This document shows, piece after piece, positions 59,906 through 64,000 of a stretch of DNA of 64,000 bases. Each line of letters begins with the position of its first letter. The first letter of the stretch is position 1. The notes beneath the pieces are model-generated. The model was not told the origin of the DNA, made no database searches, and was given only the letters and a program-made list of their open reading frames with translations. The position numbers and the translations under genes were made by a program. The DNA is taken from positions 167,090 through 231,089 of the forward strand of contig CAYUQO010000004.1 in assembly GCA_964446945.1 (NCBI GenBank). The letters run 5' to 3'. Source of the stretch: CAIYRG01 sp964446945. Its GTDB lineage: Bacteria > Pseudomonadota > Alphaproteobacteria > Micropepsales > Micropepsaceae.

Positions 59906-61483
59906 ATGGCAGGCAAGCAGATCGCCGGGCAAAATCTTGCGACCAGCGAGACACTCAGCCTTACCACCGGCAATATTGTGCCATGGCACCCGGCTGGCCG
60001 AATGTCAACGACGGCCTCGCGGCGGGTAAAGCCGCGAACCGAAAGCCTCGATCCGATCGACTGGAATGAATTCCGGCAGGCCAGCCATGCGGCGCTCGAT
60101 TCGATGATCGAACATTTGCGCGGCATCAGGACCCAGCCTGTCTGGCAAGCCGCGCCTGATGACGTACTTGCCGGGCTCAAAACGCCGCTGCCGCGGGCCG
60201 GCCGCGGAATCGCCGACGTGATCGAAGAATTCGAAGAACTGATCAAACCCTATGCCACCGGGAACCTCCACCCGGCATTCATGGGCTGGGTGCATGGCGC
60301 AGGAACTCCAGTCGGCATGGTGGCAGATATGCTGGCCGCCGGGCTGAACATGAATTGCGGAGGACGGAATCACTCCGGAATCGAAATTGAAAAGCAGATC
60401 ACACGCTGGATGAAAGAGGCGTTCGGATTCCCGGACGGGGCATCCGGCCTGTTCGTCACCGGAACGTCCATGGCGAACTTCCTGGGCCTGATCGTCGCGC
60501 GCAATGCGGCACTTGGCCAGGATGTGCGCGGCAAGGGATTGGCGGACGCGCCACAGCTTTGCGCCTATGCCTGCAACGGCGTGCATGGCTGCATTGCGCG
60601 TGCCATGCAGATGTCCGGAATTGGTTCGGATTTCCTGCGGCTCGTGCCCTGCGATGAAGCGGGCGCAATGCGGATCGACGTGCTCAAAAGCCTGATCCGG
60701 GAGGATCGGGCCAATGGGCTTAAACCTTTCCTTGTCGTAGGGACCGCGGGAAGCGTTGATATTGGCGCCGTGGATCCACTGGAGCGCATCGCCGATGTCG
60801 CCGCCGAAAATGGACTGTGGTTTCACGTCGACGGCGCATTTGGTGCGCTCGCGGTGCTGTCGTCCGAATTGCGGGCACTGATCGCCGGCATTGACCGGGC
60901 CGATTCCATCGGCTTCGATTTTCACAAATGGGCCCATGTGCCCTACGACGCCGGATATTTGCTGGTTAAAGACGGCGAAGTTCACAAGCAGGCATTTGCC
61001 GCCGCAAATGCATATCTCACCCGGGCCGAATCCGGACTTGCCGCAGGTGACGTGTGGCCTTGCGATCTTGGCCCGGATCTGTCACGGGGCTTCCGGGCGC
61101 TGAAGGTCTGGTTCACGCTGCGGCACTTCGGTGCCGATACGCTTGCACGCTGCATCGAACAGAATTGCCGGGCTGCGAGATACCTCGAGCAGCGCCTGCG
61201 CGCATCCGGCGCGTTCACTACCGCGGCGCCTGTCAAGCTCAACATCGTCTGTTTCACCGTCAACAGCAACAATCCTGGCCCCGACAACCGCCGGATTGTC
61301 GAAGCACTGCATGTCAGCGGACGCGCAGCCCCTTCGATCACGCTGCTGAACGGAAAACCGGTGATCCGTTGCGCGATCGTGAATCACCGCACAACGCTCA
61401 GCGATATCGATCAATTCCTGGCCGATCTCACCGACTGTGCGCGCGAGCTTGCGATTGAATTTTCCGCTGTCTGCGCAGGTTAA
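59906..61483 (+). CDS. PLP-dependent aromatic L-amino-acid decarboxylase-like protein
   Basis: Group II PLP decarboxylase, 525 residues, fold type I. It has HPAFMGWVHGAGTPVGMVADM, the AADC-like TGTSMANFLGL, FHVDGAFGALA with the PLP-ring aspartate, and the cofactor lysine at K341 in DFHKWAHVPYDAG. The substrate is unknown; bacterial members act on aromatic amino acids, glutamate or 2,4-diaminobutyrate. The start is uncertain: ATG 59906 or 60002 (493 residues), neither with a clear Shine-Dalgarno. It converges with the ATP-grasp gene 13 bases away. Confidence 0.83.
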   Translation: MAGKQIAGQNLATSETLSLTTGNIVPWHPAGRMSTTASRRVKPRTESLDPIDWNEFRQASHAALDSMIEHLRGIRTQPVWQAAPDDVLAGLKTPLPRAGRGIADVIEEFEELIKPYATGNLHPAFMGWVHGAGTPVGMVADMLAAGLNMNCGGRNHSGIEIEKQITRWMKEAFGFPDGASGLFVTGTSMANFLGLIVARNAALGQDVRGKGLADAPQLCAYACNGVHGCIARAMQMSGIGSDFLRLVPCDEAGAMRIDVLKSLIREDRANGLKPFLVVGTAGSVDIGAVDPLERIADVAAENGLWFHVDGAFGALAVLSSELRALIAGIDRADSIGFDFHKWAHVPYDAGYLLVKDGEVHKQAFAAANAYLTRAESGLAAGDVWPCDLGPDLSRGFRALKVWFTLRHFGADTLARCIEQNCRAARYLEQRLRASGAFTTAAPVKLNIVCFTVNSNNPGPDNRRIVEALHVSGRAAPSITLLNGKPVIRCAIVNHRTTLSDIDQFLADLTDCARELAIEFSAVCAG

Positions 61484-61496
61484 ATCGCAGAACCAC

Positions 61497-62711
61497 TTAG
61501 AGTTTTGCGATCGCGGCCTTGCTTTCCTTCGCATGGGCCGCCGCGTTCTTCGCCTGAAAATCCATGAAAGCCCGGAATTCGGCATCGAGAATGCCGCGGC
61601 GGTCGGCAAACTGGACGAGGAAAAAATCCGGAGTTTCGTTCATTTCGACGATCACCGGTCCTGACTCTGCTGGCGCAATATCCCAGCCGATCAGCGGCAT
61701 ATGGCGCATCAGGCGCGCACCCTGGAGCGCCAGCCGCTTCAGCTCATCCCAGTGCGGAATTTCAAATCCGGTCAGCGTTGCACCCGTATCCGGGTGCTGC
61801 TCATGCAAAACCATTTCGAGTCCCGCACCGGATGTGGCGCGCAACAACCGTCCGCTATCGAGATCTATCTGGGCCAGCAGATTGCCCGGCCGCCAGTAAT
61901 TGTCGGCCACGTTGCCGCCTGCGGGAATCTTCCAGCAGGCGCGAATCATCTTTGGGCCCTGCTCTGTCAGCACCGTCAGGACCCGCACGCTGGCCAGCCG
62001 CTGGCCGCACAATTCACCGACACGTGGATGCGGCGATTTCAGCGGCTGGAATACATAACCGCTGCGGTAATGCGCCTCGATTTCGGAGACAATCTGCCCG
62101 AGCGGGATTCTCCGCCCGTCCATCGTCTCCAGTTCGCGTTCCGCCATAAGCCACCGGCGCAGCGCGATGCTCCCAAGGCTCTGGAATCCTTCGACCGGCT
62201 TTCCGAACAGCGGGAAGTTGCCGGGGCGGGTCAAAAAACATTCCAGCGCTTCGCGATTGGACAGAACCGGCGGAGCGCCCGCGCCGAGTTCTGGTGCGTA
62301 AATCGCCGCGACCGGAATGGTGGGAAGCCCATAACTTGCGAGATAGGCGCTGAGGGCAATTTTGTCCGACATCAGCCCGAACCAGTCATGGCGGTAATTG
62401 ACTGTGACGCAGATGTCGCGATTGCGCCTCTGGCCAACGAATTCGGACGCCGGAGCCGCGGCCGTTACCGACCGATCAAACAGCCGCAGACGGATAAAAT
62501 CCTGGAACGACAATTTGCCCGGCCCGCGTGCCAACCGCGCAAATGACGAGGCGATTGCCGTGTGGCTCAAGCCTGATGCTTCGCGGATTTGCATCATTTG
62601 CCCGGCCAGCGAAGGTGGTTCGCTGTCGTGCGAAACATCGAGAGCCGTCGCTGAAGACAATGTTGCGCTCAATTGTGCTACCCGCTGCCAAGAATTCGGT
62701 CGCGGCGGCAC
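61497..62711 (-). CDS. Sugar-transfer-associated ATP-grasp domain protein
   Basis: 404-residue cytosolic protein with an ATP-grasp fold of the sugar-transfer-associated type. Visible parts: SDKIALSAYLASYGLPTIPVAAIY (entry to the fold), FPLFGKPVEGFQSLGSIAL with the nucleotide-binding lysine, VRVLTVLTEQGPKMIRACWKIP, and the metal-binding end GWDIAPAESGPVIVEMNETPDF. Such enzymes form carboxylate-amine or similar bonds, often in surface-polymer clusters, but here no glycosyltransferase is adjacent. It converges with the decarboxylase gene. Confidence 0.75.
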   Translation of the reverse strand: MPPRPNSWQRVAQLSATLSSATALDVSHDSEPPSLAGQMMQIREASGLSHTAIASSFARLARGPGKLSFQDFIRLRLFDRSVTAAAPASEFVGQRRNRDICVTVNYRHDWFGLMSDKIALSAYLASYGLPTIPVAAIYAPELGAGAPPVLSNREALECFLTRPGNFPLFGKPVEGFQSLGSIALRRWLMAERELETMDGRRIPLGQIVSEIEAHYRSGYVFQPLKSPHPRVGELCGQRLASVRVLTVLTEQGPKMIRACWKIPAGGNVADNYWRPGNLLAQIDLDSGRLLRATSGAGLEMVLHEQHPDTGATLTGFEIPHWDELKRLALQGARLMRHMPLIGWDIAPAESGPVIVEMNETPDFFLVQFADRRGILDAEFRAFMDFQAKNAAAHAKESKAAIAKL

Positions 62712-62876
62712 TTGTTCCGGGATACCGGTCCGGGATGGCCGCGTTGGCGCAACGTGGCCCGGGCCTCGTTAAAGTGAAGTTAAGCCGAGTTGAATTGGCT
62801 CTGCCTGTGTGTAGCGTTTGGTGTTATAAGGCCGCGCTTGAATTAGGCCTTCATGGCCGTTGAGTCGGGGATACGT

Positions 62877-63461
62877 ATGCGGAAGTTTGCGAAGACCGGA
62901 GCCGTGGCTCTCATGCTGTGTGGCATGGCCGGGAATGTCATGGCAGCAACCCAGGCCGCTTGCGCCCGCCCAAATGAGATGGCCGCAGTCAAGACCGCTG
63001 CAATCCAGCAGCGTCTGATGGTCGCCGCTTTGTCCTGTGATGCCGCGAAACTCTACAACAGTTTCGTATCGACGTACCAAAAGGACTTGCAGGCCTCGGA
63101 TCGCGATTTGCAGAACTTCTTCCGGCGGCTGCATGGAAAGACCGGCACGGAAGAATATCATGCGTTCAAGACCCGGCTGGCCAATGCTTCTTCCATGGCA
63201 AGCATCGGCGACATCACCAGTTATTGCGCCAGCGCGAAGCAGCTTTTTGACGACGCGCTGAACTCGGCGCAGACGACGCTCGCCGCATTCATGGCCAATC
63301 GCGAAACAACTGCGGATGCGACTTTCGAGCAATGCCAAGGCCAGGTGCTCACCACCGGCAATTCCGGCATAACTCCCCCGTCCGTCGTCCCGATCCCGCG
63401 CAGCAAGCCACTCGATGTGGTCGTGCCAGCACAGGGCGGCGGCCTGGCGGCACCGCACTGA
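62877..63461 (+). CDS. Secreted helical protein of unknown function
   Basis: 194 residues with a signal peptide (RKFAKTGAVALMLCGMAGNVMA, cleavage near residue 24). The mature protein has four cysteines (one each in ACARPN, ALSCDAA, SYCASA and EQCQGQ), enough for two disulfides, a helical core and a Pro-rich C-terminus. I do not recognise the family. The ATG at 62877 is preceded by GGGGA six bases upstream; an ATG at 62853 is weaker. A strong terminator follows the gene. Confidence 0.75.
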   Translation: MRKFAKTGAVALMLCGMAGNVMAATQAACARPNEMAAVKTAAIQQRLMVAALSCDAAKLYNSFVSTYQKDLQASDRDLQNFFRRLHGKTGTEEYHAFKTRLANASSMASIGDITSYCASAKQLFDDALNSAQTTLAAFMANRETTADATFEQCQGQVLTTGNSGITPPSVVPIPRSKPLDVVVPAQGGGLAAPH

Positions 63462-63485
63462 TCTTCTGATTCCAATTCGGAAACG

Positions 63486-63516
63486 AAGGCGCCCCACGAA
63501 TAGCGGGGCGCCTTTT
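63486..63516 (+). terminator. Intrinsic terminator after the secreted protein gene
   Basis: AAGGCGCCCC pairs with GGGGCGCCTT around a nine-base loop and is followed by TTTT on the plus strand, a classic rho-independent terminator 25 bases after the stop of the gene at 62877. Confidence 0.9.
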
Positions 63517-63533
63517 CATTTCTGCGCAGCGGA

Positions 63534-63566
63534 CAAAAAAAGGGGCGGACCGAAGTCCGCCCCTTT
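63534..63566 (-). terminator. Intrinsic terminator of the OmpA-family gene
   Basis: Read on the minus strand, AGGGGCGGAC pairs with GTCCGCCCCT around a TTCG tetraloop, and a run of eight T follows. It starts 17 bases after the stop of the OmpA-family gene. With the preceding plus-strand terminator it isolates the two convergent genes from each other. Confidence 0.92.
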
Positions 63567-63582
63567 GAGGCGATGATTGCAG

Positions 63583-64000
63583 TTACTGCCCGAGGTCGAT
63601 GACCGCGCGACGGTTCTGCGGTTCGCGGACACCCGGTCCGGTCGGGACCAGCGGCTCGGAGAAGTTCCGGCCGACCGTGGTGATGTCGTTGGCGTTGAGG
63701 CCTTCGCGCACCATCTCGGCTTTGACCGCGTCGGCGCGGCGTTCCGACAGGCGCTGGTTGTAGGCCAGCGAACCCACCGTGTCGGTGTGGCCGGTGACGA
63801 CGATCCGAACCATTCCGGTCGTCCGTGCCGTCTGGACTGCCTGCTGGACCACCTGGAGCGCTTCGGCCGTCAGGTTCGACTTATCGAAGTCGAAGAAGAC
63901 GATGAAGGTCCGGACCGCGGGTGGCGGCGGCGGCGGCGGTGGAGGCGGCGGCGGCGGCGGAGGCGGCGGAGGCGGCGGCGGCGGCGGTGGAGGCGGCGGC
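63583..64000 (-). CDS. OmpA-family outer-membrane protein, 3' part (5' end outside window)
   Basis: The visible C-terminal part is an OmpA peptidoglycan-binding domain: FIVFFDFDKSNLTAEALQ, VTGHTDTVGSLAYNQRLSERRADAVK, and LVPTGPGVREPQNRRAVIDL, with the conserved Asp and Arg that bind diaminopimelate. It is preceded by a long polyproline segment encoded by the low-complexity repeat that runs to the window edge; the N-terminal barrel or lipid anchor lies beyond base 64000. It is the anchor of the outer membrane to the cell wall. Confidence 0.9.
   Translation of the reverse strand, partial: PPPPPPPPPPPPPPPPPPPPPPPPPPPAVRTFIVFFDFDKSNLTAEALQVVQQAVQTARTTGMVRIVVTGHTDTVGSLAYNQRLSERRADAVKAEMVREGLNANDITTVGRNFSEPLVPTGPGVREPQNRRAVIDLGQ
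63926..64000. repeat. GGC/GGT/GGA triplet repeat encoding polyproline
   Basis: A run of about 25 G-G-N triplets on the plus strand, read as C-C-x codons on the minus strand, encodes an uninterrupted proline stretch in the OmpA-family protein. The run continues to the window edge, so its length is unknown. Such repeats expand and contract easily and are hard to sequence. Confidence 0.9.

Overview
The window is a GC-rich piece of alphaproteobacterial chromosome, almost entirely protein coding and probably origin-proximal. The evidence is gene order: ppsR-maf-aroE-coaE-dnaQ-secB run leftwards and hemE-hemH-hemJ-rho...mnmE-mnmG-rsmG-parA-parB...DUF3576-leuS-lptE-holA run rightwards, diverging from a 189-bp intergenic region at 10313-10501. 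In Caulobacter and Rickettsia relatives the replication origin lies next to hemE. COQ9, Coq7, IalB-family proteins, Tim44-like protein and PpsR also fit Alphaproteobacteria. The genus cannot be fixed from the sequence; a Micropepsis/Rhizomicrobium-like lineage is only a guess. No rRNA, tRNA or CRISPR array was recognised.

Layout. 0.1-10.3 kb: endonuclease III, a lipoprotein, a PfkB sugar/nucleoside kinase with a methyltransferase, a minus-strand set (Tim44-like, MltA, Smr, YjbQ), secB, then dnaQ-coaE-aroE-maf-ppsR as a tightly overlapping minus-strand operon. 10.3-10.5 kb: candidate oriC. 10.5-14.5 kb: heme operon hemE-hemH-hemJ, then rho. 14.5-19.1 kb: four minus-strand genes (minimal CDF homologue, quinone oxidoreductase, dienelactone hydrolase, DUF255 thioredoxin-fold protein) sitting between rho and mnmE. 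19.2-24.7 kb: mnmE-mnmG-rsmG-parA-parB, with two parS centromere sites inside the reading frames of mnmG and rsmG. 24.9-33.2 kb: minus-strand housekeeping block hisA-hisH-lepA-msrQ-pheT-pheS-rplT-rpmI. 33.4-38.4 kb: mscL, coq7-dsbB, a YgjP-type metallopeptidase, yggS, thiE and a porin. 38.6-39.9 kb: an unrecognised secreted repeat protein. 40-45.8 kb: DUF3576 lipoprotein, leuS, lptE, an assembly gap flanked by an inverted repeat, holA, hisF. 45.8-53.4 kb: PilZ protein, small unknowns, two rhomboid proteases, an M13 metallopeptidase, tandem IalB proteins and an orphan ModA-like binding protein. 53.5-64 kb: CDF transporter, rpsU, GlcG-like protein, def, COQ9, a frameshifted SnoaL-like gene, a small secreted protein, zapE, asd, a PLP decarboxylase, an ATP-grasp protein, a secreted unknown and the 3' part of an OmpA-family gene.

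How it fits together. ParA/ParB plus the parS sites about 10 and 12 kb from the candidate origin form the chromosome segregation system. HemE, HemH and HemJ are late heme-pathway enzymes. Coq7 and COQ9 belong to ubiquinone synthesis. LptE, MltA, the porin, DsbB and OmpA maintain the envelope. HisA, HisH and HisF are histidine enzymes with hisF separated from the other two by about 19 kb.

No gene-free stretch exceeds 300 bp. The longest (34866-35161, 5968-6221, 47401-47629, 59687-59905, 13020-13233, 51033-51243) hold at most short hairpins; 34866-35161, 5968-6221 and 51033-51243 show nothing I can name. The best candidates for something undescribed are the WPF-repeat protein at 38.6 kb, the probable insertion element hidden in the assembly gap at 43.8 kb, and the GTTCC operator-like array at 57.0 kb.
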